The notes under the pieces were generated by a model. That model did not search any database and had not been told where the DNA came from. It saw only the letters and a list, made by a program, of their open reading frames with translations. Positions 24,800 to 35,300 of a stretch of 64,000 nucleotides of DNA are shown in pieces (within the stretch, counting starts at the first letter, position 1; each line of letters begins with the position of its first letter). Both the position numbers and the translations under genes were made by a program. The DNA is from Paramarasmius palmivorus (lineage: Eukaryota; Basidiomycota; Agaricomycetes; Agaricales; Marasmiaceae), in NCBI GenBank assembly GCA_037176845.1, contig JAYKXP010000097.1, positions 62,001 through 126,000 of the forward strand, in the 5' to 3' direction.

Positions 24800-26051
24800 T
24801 CATGCCACCGTGACCCAAGGCATATTCAAGACAACACCCGACTCCTCATCAACCCCTGGACGTCCCCACACTACTTCAGCCGAGGGTGCGCCACCTTCAG
24901 AATCACCAGTCCTACTTGGGAACCGTATTACAATGCAGAACAATGTACAGCTCCTCGTCTCGATGGGTTTCTCTGGATTCTCCTGACAGCATATCGAAGC
25001 GGGAGCATTGAACGTATCAGCGAATACGCGGTCGCGTAGTATCGCGCCTGACACGTCTGTGGGTCCGCCACGCATGAATAGTTCGTCCATTAGCTGATTA
25101 AGTCGCTCAAGCCTTTCATGTGATCCTACACCAACCCAAGGCGGCTCAACGACTCTTCGATTCTTAATGAAATGGTTGGTGTGAGTCACATACCCCAATT
25201 CGTTTGGAGGTATATAGGTATTCCCAACGGGAGAAAGTTCTAGCGCAAGCGGGCCTGTCGAGTCCGCTATAAGAATATGTTGAGACGAAGCCACACTACC
25301 GAGTGATTCTATCTGGTCGATAGCATTCTGGACCGATAATGCTTCGAGACAGACACGTAAAACGACATGAATTGGCAGCTTGCATGAATCTGTTGGATGA
25401 GCACGAATGGCGTTGAGGCAAACTCCGACTCCGGCTGAATTGAAGCCTATTTTGCCTACAAGACCAGCCTACAGTAGGTTAAAACCTTGGATGAGCCCCT
25501 CGTCTTTTCGCCTTTAGGAGAGGAACGATACCTCGGTAACCATGTAAATTTTTGGGCGGTCAGGTTGGTTAATCGAGACCATGGCCAAATTGTCTTTTAC
25601 ACGCGGGGTCCAATCCCAATTCTGCGCCAGTAATACATCGCCAGCTGGGAGCTTCCAGCCAAGACTCGTACACCCATCGGAGAACAAGCCGAGTGCGATT
25701 TCCGAACGTGCGTTTAGAGCGACTATATCAAGAATATCAAGCTCTGCTCCTTCTGCAATTCCTTCCATTTCGGCATAGATATCGGGCGTAAGCTTTGATA
25801 TCGTATGCTTGTACTCGATGCTGATTTCGCGAACAGCGTTCCAGTCGAGGTTGGAGGTACGACGGAACATTGCGTCGTAGACTTGAATCTGATTGTGTAT
25901 TTGGCTGGAGAGTTCCCTACCATGCTGCAAGCCAATCTGTGAGTCAAGATAGATGTCAGCGTTGACTATCAAAGCTAAAGAGTGGTTTATGCTATACTTG
26001 TCGAGGATTCCCCGCAAGGTTAATATGACGAGGAAATGGAGATGAAGGCAT
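24800..26051 (-). CDS. Acyl-CoA:6-aminopenicillanic acid acyltransferase-like protein (peptidase C45, Ntn hydrolase)
   Basis: Three exons (26051-25998, 25936-25532, 25468-24800) give 375 residues. Family landmarks are the N-terminal NPRQIGLQHGRELS, the KLTPDIYAEMEGIAEGAELD helix, ALNARSEIALG, and the self-cleavage site in FSDGCTSLGWKLP. Autoproteolysis at the Gly-Cys bond would expose the N-terminal nucleophile cysteine. AQNWDWTP, GKIGFNSAGVGVCLN, THTNHF and a C-terminal TLFCIVIRFPS segment also fit penicillin acyltransferase (penDE/aatA) relatives. Members outside penicillin producers are amidohydrolases or acyltransferases of unknown substrate, so no penicillin role is implied. No signal peptide is seen. 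The C-terminus lacks a clear peroxisomal tripeptide (ends TVA). A decayed partial copy lies next door. Confidence 0.9.
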
Positions 26052-26099
26052 ATCGGGAGTCACTAGTCAATTTCCACGGTGTAAAAAAGGCTGATAAGG

Positions 26100-26360
26100 A
26101 TTCGGCAGAAACCGATCAATTAATTGGAATTTGCAAATTCGAAAGCTAATGCCAAACAAAGAACTTCCCCATAAACAACGCCACCGGGCCGAAAATCTTT
26201 TGGGGAAGACGCTCTCGGCGTGTTCCTCGCGTCGGACTAATCTCTCACTCTTCAACTCTGCTTCTCCGGATTCTCATTACCATTTCTACTACGACGAGTC
26301 CCCAACTTATCCTTATTCTTATCGCGCCATTGATTCGGAATCTCCGTCCGCAGCGCTATG
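26100..26360 (+). pseudogene. Fragment: 5' flank and N-terminal codons of the Rua1-type gene (first partial copy)
   Basis: This segment matches 28010-28300 (intergenic sequence plus the first codons of the Rua1-type gene). Shared blocks include TCGGCAGAAACCGATCAATT, CCAATGCCAAACAAAGAA-type and CTCTTCAACTCTGCTTCTCC-type sequence, and TTATTCTTATCGCG. The match breaks off near 26358, where sequence matching the acyltransferase 3' flank begins. It carries no complete reading frame. Confidence 0.75.
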
Positions 26361-26870
26361 ATTATACCGGTGTTCACATTTGTGGATGAAGTGAGCCAAT
26401 ATTCAGCGCCATATTTACATTGATTCATCCCTGCAGTCGAGTGAGTATTGTGGCCAATGCCTAGTCTATTATTACACCTCACAGACCTCCCCACGACCTA
26501 TCACCTATCCATAGAAGCGGAGAATTACCCATAATGCCCGACTACACGGTCAATGCGGTCCCTCGCCATCCTCTGTAAGGCGGTAAGAATTCATATTACT
26601 TATTAAAGCAGCGTCAACGAGAAAATGCATGAATGTAACCATAGCTATCCCGGCTAATAACTGTATATTGGGATGAGTAAAGCACGATTGCGAACAAAGA
26701 AAGTACCAATTAACGTGCCCATGCCAATCAGGTCGCCCAAAGTATATTCAAGATAACACCCGATTCCTCATCAACCTCTGGACGTCCCCACACTACTTCA
26801 GTCGAGGGTGCGCCACCCTCAGAATCACCGATTCTATTTGGGAATCGCATTACAATGCAGAACAATTTAT
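26340..26870 (-). pseudogene. Fragment: 3' end and flank of the acyltransferase gene (decayed copy)
   Basis: This is colinear with 24320-24945: first the 3' flank, then the last codons of the acyltransferase (around GACGTCCCCACACTACTTCA and GGTGCGCCACC). It carries indels that break the frame. It ends abruptly after GCAGAACAAT at about 26870, where sequence related to the Rua1-type gene takes over. Confidence 0.8.
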
Positions 26871-27252
26871 CGCGACTACCTCACACCTCAACCAGATGCT
26901 GATTCTAGTCAAGAATCAGATGAATCAATCCTCAACGATATGTGTAGAGTAATTCCGGTCATCACCGCGCGTCCGAGTTGCGTCCGAGTGCTCTCAATTA
27001 CCTTGAGTATCCTTATCCGCACACCTCCAGATGCTGATGGATGTCAATCTAGTCAAGAATCAGATGAATCAATCCTCAACGACATATATAGAAGTTAGAA
27101 CAAATGCTTCGTTCTCGTTCCGGCACCAGTCATCACCACTCTCAATTGCAATATCTAGCCGATCCCGAACCTCTACATGTGCATCAAACCTTCTGCTCAT
27201 GCTCGTGCTCCTCCCATTGCCAATCCACGCTACTCGCCACCTTGACTGCTAC
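26871..27252 (+). pseudogene. Fragments of Rua1-type gene N-terminal exon, partly in two copies
   Basis: Two successive blocks repeat the codons for a SSQESDESILND motif (about 26900-26945 and 27040-27085) that is present once in the intact gene at about 28310-28350. They are followed by a block matching 28352-28480 (FVLVPVP-type shifted reading, nucleotide blocks ATGCTTCGTTCTCGTTCCGG and ATCAAACCTTCTGCTC). The fragments are out of frame with each other and cannot encode the protein. Confidence 0.75.
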
Positions 27253-28000
27253 TTGTGAACCACAGAGCAATGTATAGCTCCTCGTCTCTGGATTCTCCTG
27301 ACATTGAACGTATCAGCGAATACCCGGTCGCGTATGTAGTATCCCCGGGCCGATGAGAACGAAGACGCACTACCATGCTTGCTCCTCGTCTTGTTGGGCT
27401 TCTCTGGATTCTCCTGATAGCATATAGAAGCGGGAGCATTGAACGTATCAATGAATACGCGGTCGCGCCTGACACGTCTGTACACTGGATAGATCGTCCA
27501 TTAGCTGATTAATCCGCTCGAGCCTCCTACACCAATCCTCGGCGGCTCAACCACTCGTCGATTCACAATAAAATGGTTGGTGTGTTACATACCCCAAATT
27601 CTAGCATGCTGCATTCTGCATCGACAATGCTTCGAGCGACGAGACCAGACATGGATTGGCAGCTTGAATCTGTTGGATGAGCACGTACGGCTGAATTGAA
27701 GCCTATTTCGCGTTTAGGATAGGAACGAGATACACCTCGGTAACCATGTAAATCACACAAGGTGCGTTTAGAGCGACTACCCTCCATTTCGGGTGTAAGC
27801 GCTCGGCTTTGATATGGTCTGCTTGTACTCAATCGAGGTTGGAGGTGCGACTCCAGAACATTGAGATGTGTATTTGGATGGAACCGTGATCTTTGAGTCG
27901 AGATACGTGTCAGCGTTCAAAGAGTGGTTCATGCTATATAGTATATGTAACATACCTGTCGAGGAAGATATGGCGAGGGCATATCGCGACTCTCTTACTC
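27253..28000 (-). pseudogene. Decayed acyltransferase fragments (middle and 5' part), with an internal repeat
   Basis: Two overlapping blocks (about 27257-27345 and 27380-27480) both match the intact gene around 24940-25050 and retain readable peptides such as RDRVF-DTFNAPASICYQEN. From 27480 to 28000 the sequence follows the intact gene to its 5' end (25070-26050) but with large deletions. For example, the segment encoding the DGC nucleophile region is missing. Frames are broken throughout, so the copy is non-functional. Confidence 0.82.
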
Positions 28001-28140
28001 GGCTGATAAGCGTTCGCTCGGCAGAAACCGATCAATTGCAAATTCAAAAGCCAATGCCAAACAAAGAATTTTCCCCATAAACCCAAACAACGCCACCGAA
28101 AATCTCCATCCTCAATCTTTGGGGTACCCTCACACCTCCA

Positions 28141-30053
28141 ATGGACACTGGACGCGTCGAACACGAAAACATCTCTCTCTCACTCCCCCTACTCAACTCT
28201 GCTTCTCCAGATTCCCACTCTCACTACCATTCTTGCTATGACTCTTCACCTTACTCTTATCGCGTCATCGATTCAGAATCAGACGCCGACTACCTCACAC
28301 CCGAATCCAGTCAAGAATCAGGATCAGATGAATCAATCCTCAACGACATACACCAAATGCTTCGTTCTCGTTCCGGTACCATTCATCACCAATATCTAGC
28401 CGACTCCGATCCCGAACCTGCTCCATTTCATTGTCAAGTCTACATCAAACCTTCTGCTCGTGCCCGTCTTGCTCCCCCCATCCATCTTTCTTCCACCGCC
28501 TCTGACTCTAACACCACTCAAACGCGTCTCATCACCAATACTCTCACCTCTCGCCAATGGACCTGCTCTCACACCGGTACCAGACATCTTCTCCGATCTT
28601 ATCCGGGACCGATATCCATCCATCTCTCCGGCCGGCACAGCCTCTCCGTCTCCGATCCGCCGTCACACGCGTGACTCAAACCGCATTCAGTCACATCTCT
28701 CTCCCACCATCACCACCATCTATCGTACACCTCCTCGACCTCCTCCTCAACACACTCCTTTCTCTCAACCTCAATCACCGCTGACACCAATGAGCGCCAC
28801 CGAAGAAGAAACCACCCAACCGCTTTCAACGCTTCCGCCGAGGTTCAAGAAACGAGTCATCAAATCCGAAGAAGATGCCGGTCCCGTTGGTCCTTCGGGT
28901 TCTATGCGCAAACGGAAGAACGAAAACGTGGATGATGGCGATGGAGGAACTGGGACTGGGAAACGTACGCGTCGGAGTATACGCCAACTGTTGCGCGAGT
29001 CCAGGGGCGGGGGTGTTGTCGCGGTTCCTGTTACCGACGTGATTCCTTCAAGACGCGAGTCTAAAAAGCCGACGCCGACCCCGCCTGAACCTGAAGCCGA
29101 AGCATCGACATCCACGATATACTACACCCAACGCAGTTTCACGAACCAAACTGAACCCATAGAGATCTCACAAGACCTACATCTGTTTTATAGACGATTT
29201 CCTGCGAGTTCTTATTTCAAGAACCAAGATGGGGAGTGAGTGCCTTCTCCTTTCTTACTTATCCCACTTAACGCCTACTCAACGCCCCCAGATCGCTGTT
29301 CACGAAACCACACCCAGGCGGAACGTACAACGCACCAAAAGGCCCATTCGATCTGTACACGCCTAGGTTCGTCAAGGGCAAAGGAAGGGACAAGATGGGT
29401 CTATGCCCGATTTGCGTAGAGCCTGTTGAGAGAGGTGGGGAAGGGAAGAATGTATGGCTCGCGATGAAGTTTTCCGCATACAAGTGGTGTGTAGGCTTTC
29501 GTTTTCAATCGATGGTGTGCTTACTGTGGTGTATATGCAGAGTGTATTTTTTTCTGGCTGGAGAATAACCGATAACCGCCTTGAAGCTATCATTTGCAGT
29601 ATATGCACGGTTCGTGTGCCATTACCCCTTTTTAATTAACACTAGGTTGAACTGGACACAGGTATATCTGCGGCATCTTCACTACCATTCTCACCGCCTC
29701 TCGCGTTCCGTGTGAGTCGACGACCTAGAGTTCAGAAATCGGAAAAGACGACGATCAAGGAAGGTAAATGTCATCAATGTCAAAAGTGGATTCCAGTCGA
29801 GGGAGTGAAGGATATGGAGGTCAAGGTGAAGGAGATTTTCTGGTGAGGACGCTCCTTCTATCTACGTATATACATCTAATCGTCGCGCAGGTGGAAACAC
29901 GCAGCAACATGTCATCGATCTCAAGCGTCACGTACGGATTCACCTGCTGAAGCGAGGGATGACTTGTTTGAGAAGGATGAAGTGTTTACGAGGTTGAAAG
30001 AGTTTGAGGTTGAGATGGAGGCGGAGGTTGATAGTGATGGTGTTGTGAGCTAG
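28141..30053 (+). CDS. Transcription regulator with Rua1-type C-terminal zinc-binding domain
   Basis: Six exons (28141-28525, 28584-29235, 29292-29483, 29587-29609, 29662-29842, 29891-30053) give 531 residues. The N-terminal two-thirds are disordered (SSQESGSDESILND, PPRPPPQHTPFS, basic KRTRRSIRQLL). The C-terminal domain matches the basidiomycete Rua1 family (known from Ustilago maydis as a regulator of glycolipid genes). Landmarks are GLCPICVEPVE, NVWLAMKFSAYNYHLQYMHG, ISAASSLPFSPPLAFR, and a second Cys/His set in CHQCQKWIPVEGVKD and WWKHAATCHR. The frame change near 28526 is explained by a 58 nt GT-AG intron and the short 23 nt exon 4 by an AAG acceptor. Both are inferred. The N-terminal exon is duplicated upstream in fragments. 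DNA binding is expected from the family. Confidence 0.85.
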
Positions 30054-30327
30054 TGGCTGCTTCATGCTGTAACTGTGTGTAACTGTATTCTCAAGCTGTT
30101 GTACATGTAATGGTATGTGTTCGGCGCATATAGCAGTGTATGCGTGGTAGTGAGAGTATGACGCAGTTTTCGATGGAGGGCAGACGAGAGGCTTATATCG
30201 AGAGCTTTGCTGCAACGATCAGAGAAGACGAAGAGTTGCTGGGATGTAAGTACTGAGACCGAAGCGCTGTGAGGCAAAAAGACTCGCGTGGCAGTACAAC
30301 CCCTTTTAGGACAAGCTAGCAACCACG

Positions 30328-32268
30328 ATGTCTGCTGCAAATCCGACTGGCCACGATATTCGTCCAAGGCAACAAACTCTTCCTCCTCCACTAATGGCTC
30401 CTCCTCCTCTAATGGCTCATGAAAATCGATCTGTCCCTTCTTTATCTCCAACTGGTCCAACTTCACCTCCACCTCCACTTCCACCAGCTTATGATCCATC
30501 TCTCGCCTTTGACCAGCTACGAATCAGTGACCAGCATCCAATGGATCCAATTCCACGTTCACAATCGTCCATGTCCATGCGTAGCTATCAATACCACCAT
30601 CCTCACCAACAACAATTTGCACATATCCCAGAATACGACAACTTTGATCAGGCCAGTCGTGTCAGCTATGGTAGCGATATTCTCGATTCCTACTATGCTC
30701 CTCCGCCCCAGCAACACCAACAACAGCAATGGGCTCCTCCTCCTCCTCAGCAATACGATCCATTGTACTCTGCCGCCAGTAGTGTACTAGGCATGGCTCC
30801 TCCACCACCACCAGCACAACACCAGCAACAACACCAACAGCCATACGACCACATCCAATACACCCAATCCCAATCATCCTTCTCCTCTTCTTCCCATTCC
30901 ATCCCTCCTCCCCAATTCAACCCAGCAGCCTCCACCTCTTCCTTCCCACCTCCCCAAATGGCCCTACAACCACCACCAGACGGCGACTTTGAAATGCGTC
31001 CCCCTCTCCCAGGCCGTACCCAAACCTCCTCCTCTCTCCACCCCTCCACAATCAAATCCAAAGCAGTCGACCTCTCCACTCCCCCTTACACAAAAGAATA
31101 CATCGACTCTTACCGCCAACGTATCAAATCAGATCCAGACCCCGAAGCTCACTTTCTCTACGCCAAATACCTCGTTGACGCAGCTCGTAAGATCCGTGAT
31201 AACGCAAACAAAACACCCAACGAACGGAACGCTAAAAAATACTCTGAATACCTCATCCAAGAGGCACTCAAAGTATTCCGCCGACTCGCCACGCAAGGCG
31301 ATCCATACCCCGAAGCCCAATTCTACCTCGCAGGGTGCTATGGCTCCGGCGCCCTAGGGCTGCAAGTCGACCACGAAAGAGCATACCACCTCTACCTCCA
31401 AGCATCTAAATCAAACCACGCAGCAGCCTCTTACCGCGTTGCAGTCTGTAACGAAATCGGCGCCGGGACACGACGAGACCCCGCACGCGCCGCTGCGTTT
31501 TACCGTAAAGCCGCTTCGTTGGGAGATACAGCAGCCATGTACAAACTAGGCATGATACTCCTCAACGGCTTGCTAGGCGAAGCCAAAAACGGTAGAGAAG
31601 CTGTTGGGTGGCTGAAACGCGCGGCGGAACAAGCGGATGAGGAAAATCCACATGCGTTACATGAGCTAGGACTGTTATACCAAACAGGCGCGGGGGGTTT
31701 AGTACCGCAAGACGGGTTATACGCTAAACAGCTTTTCACGCAAGCTGCTCACCTCAACTATCCACCAGCGCAGCTGTTACTCGGTCAAGCGTACGAATAC
31801 GGTTCCCAACTCCTTGGTATACCTATCAACCCCAAGCAATCCATCGCGTGGTACACTCGCGCTGCAGCACTCGGTTCACCCGAAGCAGAGCTTGCTCTGA
31901 GTGGTTGGTATCTCACAGGTGCAGAAGGTGTATTAAAGCAAAGCGATTCAGAGGCGTATCTCTGGGCACGTAGAGCTGCCAACAAGGGGCTGAGTAAAGC
32001 AGAGTATGCGGTGGGGTATTATGCTGAAGTGGGTATTGGTGTCAAGCAGGATGTAGAGTTTGCTAGGAGGTGGTATCTTCGAGCTGCTGGTATGGTTTTT
32101 CGCGTTTTTTTTTTGTTTTTGGGTACTAACGCACTTGCAGCACAAGGCAACAAACGAGCGATGAATAGACTTACAGAGATGAAGAAGGCAGGAAACAAGC
32201 GCCCCGCGCCTGGAGCGTTGGAGAGACCAACTCGTCAACAGGCAAAGGATGAATGTGTGATCATGTAG
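30328..32268 (+). CDS. Sel1-repeat protein, Chs4/Skt5-like chitin synthase activator, with CaaX box
   Basis: Two exons (30328-32089, 32141-32268) give 629 residues. The intron has a textbook TACTAAC branch site. The first 250 residues are low-complexity Pro/Gln/Ser/His (several PPPPP and HQQQ runs). Residues about 270-590 form tandem Sel1-like (TPR-like) repeats, each with the A-x-x-x-L-G-x-x-Y/L-x-x-G pattern. Examples are AQFYLAGCYGSGALGLQVD, AMYKLGMILLNGLLGEAKNG and AEYAVGYYAEVGIGVKQDVE. The protein ends in CVIM, a CaaX box expected to be farnesylated, as in Skt5/Chs4, which recruit and activate chitin synthase at the membrane. The assignment rests on the combination of Sel1 repeats and the CaaX tail. 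Other fungal Sel1 proteins with the same layout exist. Confidence 0.88.
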   Translation: MSAANPTGHDIRPRQQTLPPPLMAPPPLMAHENRSVPSLSPTGPTSPPPPLPPAYDPSLAFDQLRISDQHPMDPIPRSQSSMSMRSYQYHHPHQQQFAHIPEYDNFDQASRVSYGSDILDSYYAPPPQQHQQQQWAPPPPQQYDPLYSAASSVLGMAPPPPPAQHQQQHQQPYDHIQYTQSQSSFSSSSHSIPPPQFNPAASTSSFPPPQMALQPPPDGDFEMRPPLPGRTQTSSSLHPSTIKSKAVDLSTPPYTKEYIDSYRQRIKSDPDPEAHFLYAKYLVDAARKIRDNANKTPNERNAKKYSEYLIQEALKVFRRLATQGDPYPEAQFYLAGCYGSGALGLQVDHERAYHLYLQASKSNHAAASYRVAVCNEIGAGTRRDPARAAAFYRKAASLGDTAAMYKLGMILLNGLLGEAKNGREAVGWLKRAAEQADEENPHALHELGLLYQTGAGGLVPQDGLYAKQLFTQAAHLNYPPAQLLLGQAYEYGSQLLGIPINPKQSIAWYTRAAALGSPEAELALSGWYLTGAEGVLKQSDSEAYLWARRAANKGLSKAEYAVGYYAEVGIGVKQDVEFARRWYLRAAGMVFRVFFLFLGTNALAAQGNKRAMNRLTEMKKAGNKRPAPGALERPTRQQAKDECVIM

Positions 32269-32386
32269 TAGTCGCACAAGATATATACCCTCATTCGTTC
32301 TCATAACTATATATAATACAATACAATTCATGCTTAAATAAAAACATACACCAAGAAAAACATCCACCATACACCAAGAAAACACA

Positions 32387-35300
32387 CTACCTCCTCCCCT
32401 TCTCCAACTTCTCAACAACACTCGTCCCATCCCTAAACGCCGTCCTAAACAACACATTCGCATTATTAAACAACCCCTCCTTCAAACTAACCACTATAAA
32501 CTGACTGCCCTTAAACCTCGTCCTAAAAAGATGCCCGATATTCTGTGTATGCTGTAAATCCAACGCCGCGTCAATCTCATCCAGAATATACATCGGGGCT
32601 GGCTTGAACTGCAATAACGCCAGTATCAAACTCAACGCGATGAGCGACCGCTGCCCGCCGCTGAGTTCGGTGAGAGAGGCTTTCCAGACAGAGCCCAACC
32701 GGACTTTGACTTCCAAACCGAGAGTGAGGTCGTCTGGGTTTATAGGGTCGAGTTTGGCAAAGTTTCCTGGGAGGAGGTCGGCGAAGATGTTACCGAAATC
32801 AATAGAAACTTTTTGATAAGTCGTTTCTAGCGCTTGATGCTTTTCGGCGTCCAAATGGGAGATGGTATCTTCGATTTTTTGTTTATCTTTAACGACCGTC
32901 GAAATGTTTTTGCGGAGTTGGGTTTCACGTTTTTCGACGCTGGGCGGGGGCACCGGTGTTAGAGAGGAAGAAAAAGATGGGGAAGGTAGGACATACTCAT
33001 CAAGCATATTAACAGCACGATGGTTAACCTTCTTCTTCTTCGTCCGTAACGTTTCTTCAAGCTGCTGTCCCTGTATCTGCAAATCATCCATATTCATCGC
33101 GTCGAAATCATATTTCGTTCCACGTTCGCCGAATAGACTGTCTGTGTATCAGCAGTCACCACATCTAAATTAGCATGGTACCCACTGTTTATCCTCCTCA
33201 ATCCACGTATACACTCTCTCCAATTTCGCCACCTCCGCTTTCGCCTGCTCCACCGCCTTCTTACATCCCTCAATCTCCTGCGTCAATCTCCCAATATCCT
33301 CTTCCAGAGCTTGTACAGCCTTTTTATGCTCCTTAATCCCCTTATCAAGGGAGGCAATCTCAATATCAAACCTCTTCAACGTTCCTAGCTCTTCCTCCAA
33401 CCTCGCATTCGCCTTTGCAGTCTCGCATTCCTTTTGCGCTACAGCGGTGTTCAGTTTATCTAGTTCCTTGCGGAGATCTTGGGTGGCGGATTGGAGGTCC
33501 CGGGCGGTTGTTTGCGCGCCGAGGATGTCGGTTTGGATTTGTTCGAGTTCGAGAGTCGCGGTTTGGACCTCTTTTTGTTTGGTTTTGACGATGACTTGGT
33601 GTTTTTGGATGGAGGATTTTTGGTTGGAGATGCTGGCCTGTAGGATGTTTCGTTAAGCATTGTTTTTTTTTTTTTGGAGAAAAGACGGAGACGACAGACC
33701 TTGAGCTCGTCAATCTTTCCTTCCTTGTTATTCTTATACTCTTCCATGTCCACTTTGAGCTTTTTGATATCAGCCTCAGCCGTCTTTTGCTTCTCTTGAG
33801 CAGAGGCGACGGCAGCTTTGAGCTCCTCAATAGCCTGCTTGAGTTCTTCGACTTGGGATGCGAGCTACCCAAACTCATCAGCCCTTCTCAACCTCGAAAA
33901 AACACAGAAAAACAACCACTCACTCTCGACGCACTACTCTCCCCAACCTCCTGCTCCGCCAACCTCAACTCATGTTCCTTAATCTCCAACTCCCTCATAA
34001 GCCTCCTCCACTCCTCTCTCTTCCTCTTAACCTTATCACTCTCCCACTCCTTCTCCTTCTCCCCAAGCGCCTCCTTCGCCCCCTGCAACTCTTCCTCAAC
34101 TTCAAGCACTTTCTGCACCTTGATCAAGATCCCACTAGTCTGCGGCGCAGATCCACCTGACAAGGTACCAGAAGGATCATACACGTCTCCTTCGAGTGTC
34201 ACAGAACGTAAACCGCCGTTCTTGTTAAAAGTGACTTTTTTGGCGGACTCTTCGTCATCGCAGACGATGGTACTACCGAAAGCGTATGACATGGCGTTTT
34301 CGACTTCACGATCGTACGAAACCAGATCGAGAGCGAGGTGGGCTTTGCCTTGTGCGATATTCGTCGCTGCTTGGATTTTCTGTATACAGAGTCAGCTCCT
34401 ACATCTCATAACACGGAGAATAAACGCCGAACCTGAGGAGCGACTTTATAAGGCTGAATCTTGTTAAGAGGAATAAGCGTAACACGGCTCTTGAGTTTAC
34501 CGTGTGTAAGGAGGTCTTTACCAATCTTTTCGTCAGAGACGACGACTTGGTATAATCGTGACCCTGCGGTGACTTCAAGCGCTTGGGCTTTGTTGTAATC
34601 TTGTGGCTTGATATGAACAAGTTTGCCGAGCCGTCCTTTGACTTTACGTCTATCAAAGTGAGGTCCTGGGGTCTCGTATTCAAAGTCTAGAGCACCGAGT
34701 TGACGACGGGCTTGTTCGACTCGCTGAAGGGCAAACATTCAGCAATGGGGTCGAGTGTCAGAGAAAGACGACCTACATCCGTGTGACGCATGACTTCCTG
34801 CTTCAACTGCTGGATTCTAGCTTCACCTTCCTTCTCCATCTCTTCCGTCCAACCACAGTCGTTGAGCTTGCGTCTACAGCTATCGACGACAGTTTTCATC
34901 TGGTCGACGCGCTTCTTGTTCTCCCCGGCTGCCTTTTCTACCTTTCGGTATTGGGCCTCGACTTCCTTGAGATCCTTTTCTTTCATACCGAGCTTGACCC
35001 TGCTTTGCTCTTCCTCGGCTTTGGCGTTGTTGCGTCTAGCTTCGGCATCGGCGAGCTGACCCATATAACCTCCACCTCCTCCGGTGTTCTTCTTGTTTGA
35101 AGATAGACCGGTCAGCAAGGTCTGAAGTAACTCTTCGTCCCTGTTGAGCTTCTCCGTCGTCTCCTTGCTCTGAGCGTCAATCTTGTCAAACTGGGCTGTC
35201 AGAGCATCAACTTCCTTCTGCTTGTCGGCGTACGATTTCTCCAACTGATGAAACGTTAGCTATCGTTCATGCCATACAATATGGATTACCCACGTTTTTC

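Noticed and set aside
24800..26051. Penicillin biosynthesis gene cluster
   Set aside because: No ACV synthetase or isopenicillin N synthase is present. Homologues of this acyltransferase occur widely without penicillin production.
28465..28480. Frameshift in the C6 run of the Rua1-type gene
   Set aside because: The duplicated fragment at about 27220 has the same length at this point, and a normal GT-AG intron at 28526-28583 explains the frame change.
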